A DNA stretch of 64,000 bases from Methylobacterium nodulans ORS 2060 (GCF_000022085.1 NC_011894.1:1328501-1392500); one strand, 5' to 3'. Shown: positions 8,905 to 20,135, numbered from the stretch's first letter. Made by a program: numbers and translations. Notes: a model not told the origin generated them from the letters alone.

Positions 8905-9747
8905 ATGGTCGAGAACCGCCGCTTCGGCAACCTGATCCCCCACCTCGTCCTCTGGATCGGGGTCGGGGTCGTGGCCTTCCCGGTCTATCTCGCCCTCATC
9001 GCCTCGACCCATGACGGCGCCACCGTGGCGAATGGCCAGATGCCGCTCTGGCCGGGCATGCACGCGCTCGAGAATTACCGCCGCGCGCTGACCGAATCCG
9101 GGCTCGCGGGCGCGCCGGTCGCGACCATGCTCCTCAACAGCCTGATCACCGCGCTGGCCATCGCGGCCGGCAAGATCGCGATCTCGCTCCTCTCGGCCTA
9201 TGCGCTGATCTATTTCCGCTTCCCGCTCCGGCAGGCGGCCTTCTGGGTCATCTTCGTCACCCTGATGCTGCCCGTCGAGGTCCGCATCTACCCGACCTAC
9301 AAGGTCGCGGCGGACCTGCACCTCCTCGATTCCTATGCGGGCCTCGCCCTGCCGCTGATCGCATCGGCCACCGCGACGCTCCTCTACCGCCAGTTCTTCC
9401 TCACGGTGCCGAACGAGCTCGTCGAGGCCTCGCGCATCGACGGGGCGGGGCCGGTGCGGTTCTTCTTCGACACCCTCTTGCCCCTCTCGCGCACCACCAC
9501 CGCGGCCCTGTTCGTCATCCTGTTCATTTACGGCTGGAACCAGTACCTCTGGCCCATCTTGGTCACGACCCGGGACGACATGCAGACCGTGGTGATCGGG
9601 CTTCGCAAGATGACGACGATCACCGATCAGCTCACCGAATGGCAGGTGGTGATGGCGACCGCGATGCTCGCCATGCTGCCGCCGGTCTTCGTGGTGGTGG
9701 CGATGCAGAGGCTCTTCGTGCGCGGTCTCGTCGAGACCGAGAAATAG
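8905..9747 (+). CDS. ugpE: sn-glycerol-3-phosphate-type ABC transporter permease (UgpE-like)
   Basis: A 280-residue inner-membrane permease of the carbohydrate (CUT1) family with six predicted helices and the EAA loop [15 protein letters not shown] that docks the ATPase. Overall it reads as UgpE, including MLPVEVRIYPTYKV and FIYGWNQYLWPILVTT. It starts with ATG at 8905 and is followed 18 bp later by the ATPase gene. Its partner permease UgpA and binding protein UgpB are about 4.6 kb away beyond two unrelated enzymes, so the transporter is encoded in two halves. Confidence 0.9.
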   Translation: MVENRRFGNLIPHLVLWIGVGVVAFPVYLALIASTHDGATVANGQMPLWPGMHALENYRRALTESGLAGAPVATMLLNSLITALAIAAGKIAISLLSAYALIYFRFPLRQAAFWVIFVTLMLPVEVRIYPTYKVAADLHLLDSYAGLALPLIASATATLLYRQFFLTVPNELVEASRIDGAGPVRFFFDTLLPLSRTTTAALFVILFIYGWNQYLWPILVTTRDDMQTVVIGLRKMTTITDQLTEWQVVMATAMLAMLPPVFVVVAMQRLFVRGLVETEK

Positions 9748-9765
9748 GCACCAGCAGGAATCCCG

Positions 9766-10839
<1,074 letters not shown>

Positions 10840-10967
10840 CCGGAACCCGCGCCAATCCCGGCCCCGCGCGGGGGAGGGTTTCCGCGCGAGGGCGCCTTCC
10901 GGGATGTCGGCGCCGCGGCGAGGCTGTTAGAACGCACTCCGGTTCCCGTCGCGTACGAGGCTCACCC

Positions 10968-12140
10968 GTGCACAAGCCGCTCGCGGGCATCAAGGTGCTC
11001 GAACTCGCCCGCATCCTCGCCGGCCCCTGGATCGGCCAGCTCCTGGCGGATCTGGGAGCCGACGTCGTCAAGATCGAGCGGCCCGGCATCGGGGACGACA
11101 CCCGCTCCTGGGGGCCGCCCTTCGTGGAGGCGGCCGAGGGCGGCACCCTCTCGGCCTCCTATTTCCATTCGACCAATCGCGGCAAGCGCTCGGTCGCGGC
11201 GGATTTCGAGACCGAGGAGGGCCGCGCCGTGGTGCGCCGGCTCGCGGCCCACGCCGACGTGATGATCGAGAACTTCAAGGTCGGCGGCCTGAAGAAATAC
11301 GGGCTCGACCACGAGAGCCTGCGGGCGCTCAACCCGCGCCTCGTCACCTGCTCGGTGACGGGCTTCGGCCAGGACGGCCCCTACGCGCCCCGCGCCGGCT
11401 ACGACTTCATGATCCAGGGGCTCGGCGGGATCATGTCGCTCACCGGCGAGCCCGACGGCGAGCCGGTCAAGACCGCGGTCGCCTTCGCGGACGTGTTCAC
11501 GGGCGTCTACGGCACGGTGGCGATCCTCGCTGCCCTCCAGGGCCGGCACGCCACCGGGGAAGGGTGCCACATCGACATGGCGCTCCTCGACACACAGGTC
11601 TCGGTGCTCGGCAACCAAGCCCTCGTCTACCTGGTTTCGGGGCTCCTGCCGCCCCGGATGGGCAACGAGCACACCAGCATCGTGCCCTATCAGGTTTTTC
11701 CGGCGGCGGACGGCCACGTGATCGTCGCCTGCGGCAATGACGGGCAGTTCGAAAAATTCTGCGGCGTGCTCGGCACGGCGTGGCACCGGGATCCGGCCTA
11801 TGCCACGAACCCCGCCCGGGTGACGAACCGGGCCGTGCTCATCCCCCTCATTGCCGCCGAGACGCAGCGCCACCCCAAGGCCGAGCTCCTCGCGAAGCTG
11901 ACCGCCGTGAACGTGCCGGTCGGGCCGATCAACGACCTCGCGGAGGTGTTTTCCGATCCGCAGGTGCTCCACCGCGGCCTGCGGGTCGATCTCCCGGAGC
12001 CCCGCGCCAGGGGCGGCAGCGTGCCGAGCGTGTCCTCGCCCATCGTCATCGACGGGGTGCGGATGGTGGCCGAGCGCGCCTCCCCGCAGGTGGGGGATCA
12101 CACCGAGAGCGTGCTGAGCGACCCGGCCTGGGGCGGCTGA
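10968..12140 (+). CDS. Class III CoA transferase (CaiB/BaiF family)
   Basis: A 390-residue CoA transferase of the formyl-CoA:oxalate CoA-transferase fold. LAGIKVLELARILAGPW, LADLGADVVKIERP, FHSTNRGKRSVAADF and ENFKVGGLKKYGLD are the family hallmarks; the catalytic aspartate is D146 in AGYDFMIQG. The GTG at 10968 was chosen because the conserved region starts at once after it. These enzymes move CoA between carboxylic acids; the acid used here cannot be read from sequence. It is inserted between the two halves of the ugp transporter and followed 31 bp later by a ThDP enzyme, so the two may act in one carboxylate pathway. Confidence 0.88.
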   Translation: MHKPLAGIKVLELARILAGPWIGQLLADLGADVVKIERPGIGDDTRSWGPPFVEAAEGGTLSASYFHSTNRGKRSVAADFETEEGRAVVRRLAAHADVMIENFKVGGLKKYGLDHESLRALNPRLVTCSVTGFGQDGPYAPRAGYDFMIQGLGGIMSLTGEPDGEPVKTAVAFADVFTGVYGTVAILAALQGRHATGEGCHIDMALLDTQVSVLGNQALVYLVSGLLPPRMGNEHTSIVPYQVFPAADGHVIVACGNDGQFEKFCGVLGTAWHRDPAYATNPARVTNRAVLIPLIAAETQRHPKAELLAKLTAVNVPVGPINDLAEVFSDPQVLHRGLRVDLPEPRARGGSVPSVSSPIVIDGVRMVAERASPQVGDHTESVLSDPAWGG

Positions 12141-12171
12141 GCCCGTCGGAAGGCAGCACAGGAGGACGATG

Positions 12172-13848
12172 ATGGACCACCCGACAGCCCGCACCGGCGG
12201 ACAGATCCTCGTCGACCAGCTGATGGCGCATGGCGCCCGCGACGTCTTCTGCGTGCCCGGCGAGAGCTACCTCGCAGTGCTCGACGCGCTGCACGACGCC
12301 GAGATCCGCCTCACAATCTGCCGCCAGGAGGGCGGCGCCGCCATGATGGCGGAGGCGGCGGGCAAGCTCACCGGGCGGCCGGGGATCTGCTTCGTCACCC
12401 GCGGCCCCGGCGCCATGAACGCTGCACCCGGCCTCCACGTGGCGCGCCAGGATTCAACGCCATTGATCCTGTTCGTGGGCCAGGTGGAGCGGGGCGCCCG
12501 CGAGCGCGAGGCGTTCCAGGAACTCGATTACCGGGCGGTGTTCGGTTCGGTGGCCAAGTGGGTGACCGAGGTCGAGGATCCCGCGCGCCTGCCCGAACTC
12601 GTCTCGCGCGCCTTCCACGTCGCCACCGCGGGCCGGCCCGGCCCCGTGGTGGTGGCCCTGCCCGAGGACGTGCTGACCGCGACCGCCTCGGTCGCCGATG
12701 CCGAGCCCTTCGCGCCCGTCGAGACCCATCCGGCCCTCGTCCAGATGGTAGCGCTGCAGAAGCTCCTGGCCGAAGCCGAGCGGCCCTTCGCGATCCTGGG
12801 CGGCAGCCGCTGGAGCGAGGGCGCAGTGCGGCGCTTCGCGCGTTTCGCCGATCTCTTCGCGCTGCCGGTCGCCTGCTCGTTCCGCCGCCAGGGCCTGTTT
12901 CCGGCCGATCACCCCTCCTATGCGGGCGATCTCGGGCTCGGGGTCAACCCGAAGCTCCTCGCCCGCATCCAGGAATCCGACCTCCTCCTCCTGGTCGGCG
13001 GCCGCCTCTCGGAGATTCCCTCCCAGGGCTACACGCTGCTTGCGATTCCGGAGCCGCGGCAGCGCCTCGTCCATATCCATCCGGACCCGGAGGAGCTCGG
13101 CCGGGTCTACCGCCCGCATCTCGCGATCAATGCGGCGCCCACCGCCTTCGCGGCGGCGATCGAGACCGTGCAGCCGCCGGCCAGCCTGCCCTGGGCGGCG
13201 GCGACGCGGGAGGCCCATGCGGCGTATCGCGCCTGGAGCGATCCCGCCCGCATCGTTACCCCGGGCGACCTCCAGATGGGCGGCGTGATGGCCCATCTGC
13301 GGGAGGTGCTCCCGGCCGACGCGATCCTGTGCAACGGGGCGGGCAACTTCGCGACCTGGGTCCACCGCTTCTGGCCCTTCCGGGCCTTCGACGGGCAGCT
13401 GGCGCCGACCTCGGGCTCGATGGGCTACGGTATCCCGGCTGCGGTCGCGGCCAAGCGCCTGCTGCCGGAGCGGATTGTCGTGGCGGTGTCGGGCGACGGC
13501 GACTTCCTGATGAACGGGCAGGACTTTGCCACCGCCGTGCAGTACAGCCTGCCGATCCTGGTGATCCTCGTCGACAACGGCATGTACGGCACGATCCGGA
13601 TGCACCAGGAGCGGGAATATCCGGGCCGCGTCTCGGGCACGAGCCTGCGCAACCCGGATTTCGCCGCCTACGCGACGGCCTTCGGCGGCTATGGCGAACG
13701 CGTGACGCGGACCGAGGACTTCCCGGCCGCCTTCGCCCGCGCCCGCGCCTCGGGCCTGCCGGCGATCCTGCATTGCCCGATCGATCCCGAGGCGATCACC
13801 CCGACGACGACGCTGACGGCCCTGCGGGAGCGGAGGCGCCCGGCCTGA
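12172..13848 (+). CDS. Thiamine-diphosphate-dependent enzyme, acetolactate-synthase-like
   Basis: A 558-residue protein with the three-domain architecture of acetolactate synthase, glyoxylate carboligase and oxalyl-CoA decarboxylase. The conserved activating glutamate lies in CRQEGGAAMMAEA near the N-terminus; the cofactor site GDGDFLMNGQDFATAVQY ending in DNGMYGTI is near residue 440. A GGAGG site precedes two adjacent ATGs (12169 and 12172); the second has the better spacing. It lacks recognisable features of true biosynthetic IlvB and is not close to known oxalyl-CoA decarboxylases, so substrate is open. The neighbouring CoA transferase may be its partner. Confidence 0.85.
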   Translation: MDHPTARTGGQILVDQLMAHGARDVFCVPGESYLAVLDALHDAEIRLTICRQEGGAAMMAEAAGKLTGRPGICFVTRGPGAMNAAPGLHVARQDSTPLILFVGQVERGAREREAFQELDYRAVFGSVAKWVTEVEDPARLPELVSRAFHVATAGRPGPVVVALPEDVLTATASVADAEPFAPVETHPALVQMVALQKLLAEAERPFAILGGSRWSEGAVRRFARFADLFALPVACSFRRQGLFPADHPSYAGDLGLGVNPKLLARIQESDLLLLVGGRLSEIPSQGYTLLAIPEPRQRLVHIHPDPEELGRVYRPHLAINAAPTAFAAAIETVQPPASLPWAAATREAHAAYRAWSDPARIVTPGDLQMGGVMAHLREVLPADAILCNGAGNFATWVHRFWPFRAFDGQLAPTSGSMGYGIPAAVAAKRLLPERIVVAVSGDGDFLMNGQDFATAVQYSLPILVILVDNGMYGTIRMHQEREYPGRVSGTSLRNPDFAAYATAFGGYGERVTRTEDFPAAFARARASGLPAILHCPIDPEAITPTTTLTALRERRRPA

Positions 13849-14350
13849 CGCCGGATTCCCGGATAGCTCGCGGGCGCTCCTCTTCCGGGCGAGGGCAGGG
13901 TGATTGGAGATCGCCTTTACCGTCCGACGCGTCCAGCGACGATCGAAGATCATCTCGCCCGGCCTCCTCCGCTCCCCCTGTCCCGGGCGCATACAGCGTC
14001 AGCGGAATGCGACCCGGGACCCAGCACAAGAAGTCGCGAAGTGACCGCTGTCCGAGCGCTCCCGCCTGGGCAGCCAACCCCAGCCCTCAATCTCATGCTT
14101 GCTCAGCATGAGGATTGGTCGAGGATCGCCAATCTCCACATGCGATCCCCTTGTTCATCCGAGAGAGGGGTTCACACGCCACATCCATCAGTATCGCCGC
14201 GACACCGTGACCAGCAATTGTCCCGACACGCTTGCCCTCCGCTCCCCGCCGTGCTCTTGCGGTCCCGAGCGCCGCGCGGGATGCGTCCGTCATCGGTCTG
14301 AAACAGAACCGTCCCATCAGGGCCGGCGGCCAAGGAGGAGACGAGGCGCC
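13849..14350. other. Gap before ugpB, no gene seen
   Basis: No credible gene in about 500 bp. It contains a short hairpin at 14092-14112 (CTCATGCT with AGCATGAG) and fragments resembling the dispersed repeats found elsewhere here. It presumably holds the ugpB promoter; a GGAGG-type ribosome-binding site lies at about 14332-14338. The size of the gap, compared with the tight spacing inside each ugp half, indicates that ugpBA is a separate transcription unit. Confidence 0.5.
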
Positions 14351-15691
14351 ATGGACTGGACCACCATCGTTCGCAAGGGACTCGCGGCCTGCGGGATCGC
14401 CTCCCTGGCGGGGATCGCCGCGGCAAGCCCTGCCTCCGCGGTCACCGAGCTGCAATGGTGGCACGCCATGGTGGGCGCCAACAACGACACCATCATACGG
14501 CTCGCCGAGGAGTTCAACGCCGCGCAGAGCGAGTACCGGGTGGTGCCGGCCTACAAGGGCACCTATCCGGAGACGCTGAATGCGGGCATCGCGGCCTTCC
14601 GGGCCGGCACGGCGCCCCACATCATCCAGGTCTTCGAGGTCGGCACCGCCACCATGATGGCGGCCAAGGGCGCGGTGAAGCCGGTCTACCAGCTGATGAA
14701 GGAGGCGGGCGAGCCCTTCGACCCGAACGCCTACCTGCCGGCGGTCACCGGCTACTACTCGACCGCCAAGGGGGAGATGCTCTCCTTCCCGTTCAACTCC
14801 TCGTCCATGGTGATGTGGGTCAACCGCGACGCCCTGCGCAAGGCCGGGCTCGACCCCAACGCGCCGCCGAAGACCTGGCCGGCCGTGTTCGAGGCCGCCA
14901 AGGCCCTCAAGGCCGCCGGCTACTCGACCTGCGGCGTCTCGAACACCTGGGTGACCTGGGCGCATCTGGAGCAGTTCTCGGCCTGGCACAACGTGCCGCT
15001 CGCCACCAAGGCGAACGGTCTCGACGGTTTCGACACCAGCCTCGAGATCAACAATCCGCTGCAGGTCCGGCATCTGGCGACGCTGGCGGAGATGCAGAAG
15101 GAGAAGCTCTACGATTATTCCGGCCGCTACGACAACGGCTTCGGGCGCTTCACTTCGGGCGAGTGCCCGCTCTTCCTCGGCTCGTCGGGCTCCTACGGCA
15201 ACGTGCGCGGCAACGCCAAGTTCGACTGGGCGGCAGCAGCGATGCCCTACTATCCGGACGTGCCGGGCGCGCCCCAGAACAGCATCATCGGGGGCGCCTC
15301 GCTCTGGGTGATGGGCGGCAAGTCGGCCGAGGAGTACAAGGGCGTCGCCAAGTTCTTCGCCTTCCTGTCGGACACCGACCGCCAGGCGCGGATCCACCAG
15401 ACCACCGGCTATCTGCCGATCACCAAGGCGGCCTACGAGAAGTCGAAGGCGGACGGCTTCTACGACAAGAACCCGGCGCTCGAAGTGCCGATCAGGGAAC
15501 TCACCAACAAGGCGCCCACCGAGAATTCCCGGGGCTTGAGGCTCGGCAACATGCCGCAGATGCGCGACGTCTGGGCCGAGGAGATCGAGGCGGCGCTCGC
15601 CGGCAAGAAGCCCGCCAAGCAGGCCCTCGACGAGGCCGCCGCCCGCGGCAACGCGATGCTGCGCCAGTTCGAGAAGCAGGCGAACCGCTAG
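14351..15691 (+). CDS. ugpB: Periplasmic substrate-binding protein, sn-glycerol-3-phosphate type
   Basis: A 446-residue extracellular solute-binding protein (family 1). The signal peptide ends at about [16 protein letters not shown], giving a periplasmic protein. [57 protein letters not shown] and [12 protein letters not shown] are typical of UgpB, which binds sn-glycerol-3-phosphate or glycerophosphodiesters. The start at 14351 follows a GGAGGAG site. ugpA follows after 4 bp. Ligand identity is inferred from family resemblance. Confidence 0.9.
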   Translation: MDWTTIVRKGLAACGIASLAGIAAASPASAVTELQWWHAMVGANNDTIIRLAEEFNAAQSEYRVVPAYKGTYPETLNAGIAAFRAGTAPHIIQVFEVGTATMMAAKGAVKPVYQLMKEAGEPFDPNAYLPAVTGYYSTAKGEMLSFPFNSSSMVMWVNRDALRKAGLDPNAPPKTWPAVFEAAKALKAAGYSTCGVSNTWVTWAHLEQFSAWHNVPLATKANGLDGFDTSLEINNPLQVRHLATLAEMQKEKLYDYSGRYDNGFGRFTSGECPLFLGSSGSYGNVRGNAKFDWAAAAMPYYPDVPGAPQNSIIGGASLWVMGGKSAEEYKGVAKFFAFLSDTDRQARIHQTTGYLPITKAAYEKSKADGFYDKNPALEVPIRELTNKAPTENSRGLRLGNMPQMRDVWAEEIEAALAGKKPAKQALDEAAARGNAMLRQFEKQANR

Positions 15692-15695
15692 GGCC

Positions 15696-16580
15696 GTGGG
15701 GTCGGATCGCGTCACCTTCCGGGGCTGGCTGCTGCCGCTGCTGCTGCTCGCGCCGCAGCTCGCCACCGTCGCGGTGTTCTTCTACTGGCCGGCCGCGCAG
15801 GCGGTCGGCCAGTCCTTCCTGGCCCAGGATGCGTTCGGGCTCTCGACGGAGTTCGTGGGGTTCGAGAACTACCGCGGCCTGTTCGCCGATCCGGCCTATT
15901 ATCAGGCGCTTGGGGTCACGGCCGTGTTCTCGGCCGCGGTGGCGGGGCTCTCGCTCGGCCTCGCGCTGCTGCTCGCCGCCATGGCCGACCGGGAGGTCCG
16001 CGGCGCGGGTCTCTACCGAACGCTGCTGATCTGGCCCTACGCGGTGGCGCCCGCCGTGGCGGGCGTGCTGTTCGGCTTCCTGTTCCAGCCCTCGCTGGGG
16101 ATCGTCGCCCGGGGCCTGCGCGACCTCGGCATCGCCTGGAACCCGCTCCTCGACGGCAACGACGCCCTGGTGCTGGTGGTGCTCGCCGCCGCCTGGAAGC
16201 AGATCTCCTACAATTTCCTGTTCTTCCTCGCCGGGCTCCAGGCGATCCCCCGCAGCGTGATCGAGGCGGCGGCGATCGACGGGGCCGGGCCGGTGCGGCG
16301 GTTCTGGACCATCGTGTTCCCGCTGCTCTCGCCCACCACCTTCTTCCTCCTCGTCGTCAACGTGGTCTATGCCTTCTGCGAGACCTTCGGGACGATCGAC
16401 GTGCTCACTCATGGCGGCCCCGGCCGCGCGACCCAGACCCTCGTCTACAAGGTCTACCAGGACGGCCGCACCGGGGCGGATCTCGGCGGGTCCGCGGCCC
16501 AATCCGTGGTGCTGATGGCGATCGTGATCGGGCTCACCGCCATCCAGTTCCGCTACGTGGAGCGCAAGGTCGCGTATTGA
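15696..16580 (+). CDS. ugpA: sn-glycerol-3-phosphate-type ABC transporter permease (UgpA-like)
   Basis: A 294-residue permease with six helices and the EAA loop [15 protein letters not shown]. The ending region [28 protein letters not shown] is characteristic of UgpA. GTG start at 15696, four bases after ugpB's stop, so the two are translationally close. It should pair with UgpE (8905) and UgpC (9766) to form the importer. No ugpQ phosphodiesterase gene is seen. Confidence 0.9.
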   Translation: MGSDRVTFRGWLLPLLLLAPQLATVAVFFYWPAAQAVGQSFLAQDAFGLSTEFVGFENYRGLFADPAYYQALGVTAVFSAAVAGLSLGLALLLAAMADREVRGAGLYRTLLIWPYAVAPAVAGVLFGFLFQPSLGIVARGLRDLGIAWNPLLDGNDALVLVVLAAAWKQISYNFLFFLAGLQAIPRSVIEAAAIDGAGPVRRFWTIVFPLLSPTTFFLLVVNVVYAFCETFGTIDVLTHGGPGRATQTLVYKVYQDGRTGADLGGSAAQSVVLMAIVIGLTAIQFRYVERKVAY

Positions 16581-16632
16581 TCATGAACTCCGGGTCGGCG
16601 CCGCCGTTGAGCCGTCGATCCCGGAGGACGCC

Positions 16633-17268
16633 ATGACGATACTGATCTGCACGATACGAATCCGCACCCTGGCGCTGGCCGCCGCGCTGCTCGCCACCGG
16701 CCCCGTGGCGGCGCAGGACGCGAATACTCTCGTCCTGAGAGAGGCGCCGGAAGGCGCGATGCGCGTCACCAAAATCACAGGGGTCGGCGTCGTCGGCCAG
16801 GATCATGTGCGGGTCGGCGAGATCGAGGACCTGCTGGTGGATGCCGACGGGCGCGTGCGGGCGGTGGTGATCGGCGTCGGCGGCTTTCTCGGCATCGGCG
16901 AGAAGAAGGTCGCGGTGCCCTTCGACCGGCTGGCCTGGAACACCGGCGCGGTGACGCACGAGGGACCGCCCTCCTACACGACCCCGGACCGGGCGCCGAG
17001 CGAGGCCGAGGCGAAGACCGCCGGTCCGCAGACCATGCCCGGAGCGCAGAACAGCGATGAGGTGCTGGCGACCGTGCAGGAGAAGCAGAGCGGCGGCGCG
17101 GCCACCGACACGACCGGATCGGTCGAGGCTTCCGCGCAGCCCCGCGGCCGGGCGACGGTGCTCGTCGTCGGCAAGAGCGGCGGCCCGATCGAGGCCGAGC
17201 TGCGCATGACCAAGGCCGAGCTCGAGGCGGCGCCGGCCTTCACGTACGAGGCCGATACGCGGAAGTGA
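16633..17268 (+). CDS. Secreted PRC-barrel domain protein
   Basis: A 211-residue exported protein: signal peptide to about ATGPVAAQ, then a PRC-barrel beta-domain ([41 protein letters not shown]) around residues 45-110, and a low-complexity tail rich in Ala, Gly and Thr. Families of such periplasmic PRC-barrel proteins are frequent in Methylobacterium and other Rhizobiales; their role is not established. A GGAGGA site precedes the ATG at 16633. It follows ugpA by 52 bp but is unlikely to be part of the transporter. Confidence 0.8.
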   Translation: MTILICTIRIRTLALAAALLATGPVAAQDANTLVLREAPEGAMRVTKITGVGVVGQDHVRVGEIEDLLVDADGRVRAVVIGVGGFLGIGEKKVAVPFDRLAWNTGAVTHEGPPSYTTPDRAPSEAEAKTAGPQTMPGAQNSDEVLATVQEKQSGGAATDTTGSVEASAQPRGRATVLVVGKSGGPIEAELRMTKAELEAAPAFTYEADTRK

Positions 17269-17390
17269 TCCGGCGGATCTCATCGGACGCGATCGCCGGC
17301 TTGCGAAACGGGATTTCGCGTCCTGGCGGTTCGCCCGGGATCGCGCTACACCACCGGCCACTGATCCGCTGCCACGCGAGGAGCCCGCGC

Positions 17391-18632
17391 ATGACTGCTG
17401 CGTCCGCCGCCCCCCAGACCAGCCCGAGCGCGGCCAGGCCGCAGGAGGGGAGCCGCGGCGCCTTCCGGTGGGACGATCCCTTCCTGCTGGAGGATCAGCT
17501 CACCGACGAGGAGCGGCTGATCCGCGACACCGCCCGCAGCTTCGCGGTCGAGCGCCTGCTGCCCGGCATCGTCGAGGCCTACGCGGAGGAGAAGACCGAC
17601 CGCAACCTGTTCAACGCCATGGGCGAACTCGGGCTGCTCGGCGTGACGCTACCGGAGGAATATGGCTGCGCGGGCGCATCCTACGTCGCCTATGGCCTCG
17701 TCGCCCGCGAGGTGGAGCGGGTCGATTCCGGCTACCGCTCGATGATGAGCGTGCAGTCCTCCCTGGTCATGTACCCGATCTACGCCTACGGGGACGAGAC
17801 GCAGCGCAAGACCTACCTGCCGGGGCTCGCCTCCGGCGAGCTGGTCGGCTGCTTCGGGCTCACCGAGCCCGATGCCGGCTCGGATCCGGGCGGCATGAAA
17901 ACCCGCGCGAAGAAGATCGACGGCGGCTATCTCCTGTCGGGCGTCAAGACCTGGATCTCGAACGCGCCGATCGCTGATGTCTTCGTGGTGTGGGCGAAAT
18001 CCGCGGCCCACGACAACCAGATCCGGGGCTTCATCCTCGAAAAGGGCATGAAGGGGCTCTCGGCGCCCAAGATCAAGGGCAAGCTGTCCTTGCGCGCCTC
18101 GGTGACCGGCGAGATCGTCATGGATGGCGTTGAGGTGCCGGAGAGCGCGCTCCTGCCGAACGTGTCGGGCCTCAAAGGGCCGTTCGGCTGCCTCAACCGG
18201 GCGCGCTACGGCATCTCCTGGGGCGCCATGGGCGCGGCGGAGGATTGCTGGCACCGCGCCCGCCAGTACACGCTCGACCGCACCCAGTTCGGCCGGCCGC
18301 TCGCCCAGACGCAGCTCGTGCAGCGCAAGCTCGCCGACATGCAGACCGAGATCGCGCTCGGCCTGCAGGCGTCGCTGCGGGTCGGCCGGCTGTTCGATGA
18401 GGGCCGCGTCGCGCCCGAGATGATCTCCATCGTCAAGCGCAACAATTGCGGCAAGGCGCTGGCCATCGCCCGCGAGGCCCGCGACATGCACGGCGGCAAC
18501 GGCATCATGGGCGAGTACCACGTGATGCGCCACGCCCAGAACCTCGAGACTGTCAACACCTACGAGGGCACCCACGACGTGCACGCCCTGATCCTGGGCC
18601 GCGCGCAGACGGGGCTGCAGGCGTTCTTCTGA
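17391..18632 (+). CDS. gcdH: Glutaryl-CoA dehydrogenase
   Basis: A 413-residue FAD-dependent acyl-CoA dehydrogenase that oxidatively decarboxylates glutaryl-CoA to crotonyl-CoA in lysine, tryptophan and benzoate breakdown. The catalytic glutamate is E392 in [17 protein letters not shown], a context that matches glutaryl-CoA dehydrogenases rather than other family members. Other supporting motifs are [37 protein letters not shown] and [20 protein letters not shown]. The ATG at 17391 follows a GAGGAG stretch. Neighbours are unrelated, and no CoA transferase for glutarate is adjacent. Confidence 0.93.
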   Translation: MTAASAAPQTSPSAARPQEGSRGAFRWDDPFLLEDQLTDEERLIRDTARSFAVERLLPGIVEAYAEEKTDRNLFNAMGELGLLGVTLPEEYGCAGASYVAYGLVAREVERVDSGYRSMMSVQSSLVMYPIYAYGDETQRKTYLPGLASGELVGCFGLTEPDAGSDPGGMKTRAKKIDGGYLLSGVKTWISNAPIADVFVVWAKSAAHDNQIRGFILEKGMKGLSAPKIKGKLSLRASVTGEIVMDGVEVPESALLPNVSGLKGPFGCLNRARYGISWGAMGAAEDCWHRARQYTLDRTQFGRPLAQTQLVQRKLADMQTEIALGLQASLRVGRLFDEGRVAPEMISIVKRNNCGKALAIAREARDMHGGNGIMGEYHVMRHAQNLETVNTYEGTHDVHALILGRAQTGLQAFF

Positions 18633-18748
18633 CAGCAAGCGATCGGCCGCGACCGCTGCAGCAAGTCCTCATGCTTCGAGGCAGCCTGCGCGATCTCCAA
18701 TCGCCAGCGCCTCCGCATGAGGAGCGTAGCGGCTTCAAGGAGCGGTGG

Positions 18749-18820
18749 ATCATACGGTTTTCGGTCGATCTGTTCCCCGCGCGTCCTCGTCTCGGAAGGA
18801 ATCGATCGGAAGCCGTATCA
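18749..18820. repeat. Palindromic dispersed repeat (ATACGGTTTTCGGTCGATC family)
   Basis: An imperfect inverted repeat of 72 bp: it begins TCATACGGTTTTCGGTCGAT and ends GATCGGAAGCCGTATCA. Nearly the same ends recur at 29708-29972 and a related palindrome at 57661-57701. Its right end overlaps the stop codon of the hydrolase-like gene on the minus strand (18818-18820). It could fold as a long hairpin and act as transcription terminator between two convergent genes. Confidence 0.65.
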
Positions 18821-19675
18821 CTCCGCCAGGATTGCCGCAGCGACGGCTTCCGGATGCTCCTCGTGCGGCGCGAGCGCCCCGGGGATCTCCTGCGCGGTGA
18901 CGAGACCCGTGCCGATGAGCGCGTCCATCTCGGCGCCGGAGCGCCGCGGGGCCCGGGCCGGGCGCAGCACCCGCACGGGCGGCAGGCCCGGACCGAACAA
19001 GGCCAGGAACGCGTCGCGGGTCTCCACCGGGTCGAGGCCGCCCGTGACGAAGGCTGCGGTCCCGAACCGGGCGCCGGGCTGGTGCGTCACCCGCCGCTTG
19101 GCGGCGAGCACGGTGGGGGTGACGCGGGCCGGATCGGCATAGACATGGGCGCGCATCATCCGGGCGACGACGGGAGTGCTCAGGTTCACCCGGTAGAGGA
19201 GATGGCCGAGGCCGGGCATCTCGACCGCCCGGCGCAGGCGCGCGTAGAGCGGGCGGCGCTGCGGCCCCATGGCGGTGGGCAGCGGGCCCTGCCAGGTCGG
19301 CGCGACGAGCACGAGCCGCGCGAAGGCGCCGGGTTGGCGCCGCGCCGCGGCGACGAGATAGGGCGCCGCGTGGCCCGCCGCGATCCCGACTGCGTAGGGG
19401 CCGGGCAGCGCCGCCAGGAGCGCATCGAGAACGCCGTGGAGGGAGGCGGGCGAGAGCGGCAGCCGCGCCCGCTTCTCGGCGCCGAAGCCCGGCCAGTCCG
19501 GGATCAGGCAGCGGAAGCGGGAGGCGAGGCGCTCGGCGAGGGGCCGCATCTCCTCCCGGGTGGCGATCGAGGACAGGGCCGGGAGGAGGAGCGCATCGGG
19601 GCCCGATCCGACGATGTCGCAGCCGATTCCGACGGGGCCTGTGGGCAGCGCGAGGGTGAGGCGGCGCGTCTCCAT
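18818..19675 (-). CDS. Alpha/beta-hydrolase-fold protein lacking the nucleophile serine
   Basis: A 285-residue protein with the fold of small alpha/beta hydrolases: LLLPALSSIATREEMRPLAE, RCLIPDWPGFG and a nucleophile elbow region AVGIAAGHAAPYLVAAA. The elbow reads G97-I-A-A-G101, so the expected catalytic Ser (third position of GxSxG) is Ala99. Unless another residue substitutes, it is not a classical serine hydrolase and may be a pseudoenzyme or a binding protein. It is 12 bp from hemJ on the same strand and probably co-transcribed after hemE-hemJ. The stop lies within a dispersed repeat. Confidence 0.75.
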   Translation of the reverse strand: METRRLTLALPTGPVGIGCDIVGSGPDALLLPALSSIATREEMRPLAERLASRFRCLIPDWPGFGAEKRARLPLSPASLHGVLDALLAALPGPYAVGIAAGHAAPYLVAAARRQPGAFARLVLVAPTWQGPLPTAMGPQRRPLYARLRRAVEMPGLGHLLYRVNLSTPVVARMMRAHVYADPARVTPTVLAAKRRVTHQPGARFGTAAFVTGGLDPVETRDAFLALFGPGLPPVRVLRPARAPRRSGAEMDALIGTGLVTAQEIPGALAPHEEHPEAVAAAILAE

Positions 19676-19687
19676 CCGGGGGCTCCT

Positions 19688-20113
19688 TTAGAAGGGCTTC
19701 ACGATCGCCAGGATCACGATGCCGATCATCAGGAGCGTCGGCACCTCGTTGATCACCCGGTAGAAGCCGGGCGGACGGGTGTTCCGGTCGGCCGCGAAGT
19801 CCTTGACCATGCGCGAGAACCAGCCATGCAGGCCGCTCATGCCGAGGACCAGCGCGAACTTGGCGTGCAGCCAGCCCTGCATGTAGGCGCCGCTCATCCA
19901 CGCGAGCGTCAGGCCGAGCAGCCAGGTGGCGATCATGGCGGGCGTCATGATCGCCTTGGCGAGGCGCCGCTCCATCACCTTGAAGGTCTCGCCCTGCGGC
20001 GACCCGGCCGGCAAGCCGGCGTGATAGACGAAGAGCCGCGGCAGGTAGAGCATCGCGGCCATCCAGGCGATGAGCGCGATGACGTGGCCGGCCTTGATCC
20101 AGAGATAGAGCAT
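19688..20113 (-). CDS. hemJ: HemJ-type protoporphyrinogen IX oxidase
   Basis: A 141-residue membrane protein of the HemJ (UPF0093/CopD-like) family, which oxidises protoporphyrinogen IX to protoporphyrin IX late in haem synthesis. Four hydrophobic helices are apparent; H10 in YLWIKAGHVIALIAWM and the PRLFVYHA, WLHAKFALVLGMSGLHG and RVINEVPTLLMIGIVILA motifs are those of the family. It lies 22 bp downstream of hemE, the gene for an earlier step, so the two form a haem operon. Confidence 0.93.
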   Translation of the reverse strand: MLYLWIKAGHVIALIAWMAAMLYLPRLFVYHAGLPAGSPQGETFKVMERRLAKAIMTPAMIATWLLGLTLAWMSGAYMQGWLHAKFALVLGMSGLHGWFSRMVKDFAADRNTRPPGFYRVINEVPTLLMIGIVILAIVKPF

Positions 20114-20135
20114 CGGGGCCTTGGGCGTGTGAGCG

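Noticed and set aside
12172..13848. Oxalyl-CoA decarboxylase, because of the neighbouring formyl-CoA-transferase-like gene
   Set aside because: The cofactor and fold motifs fit any acetolactate-synthase-like enzyme, and the sequence around the first domain does not resemble known oxalyl-CoA decarboxylases. A generic call is safer.
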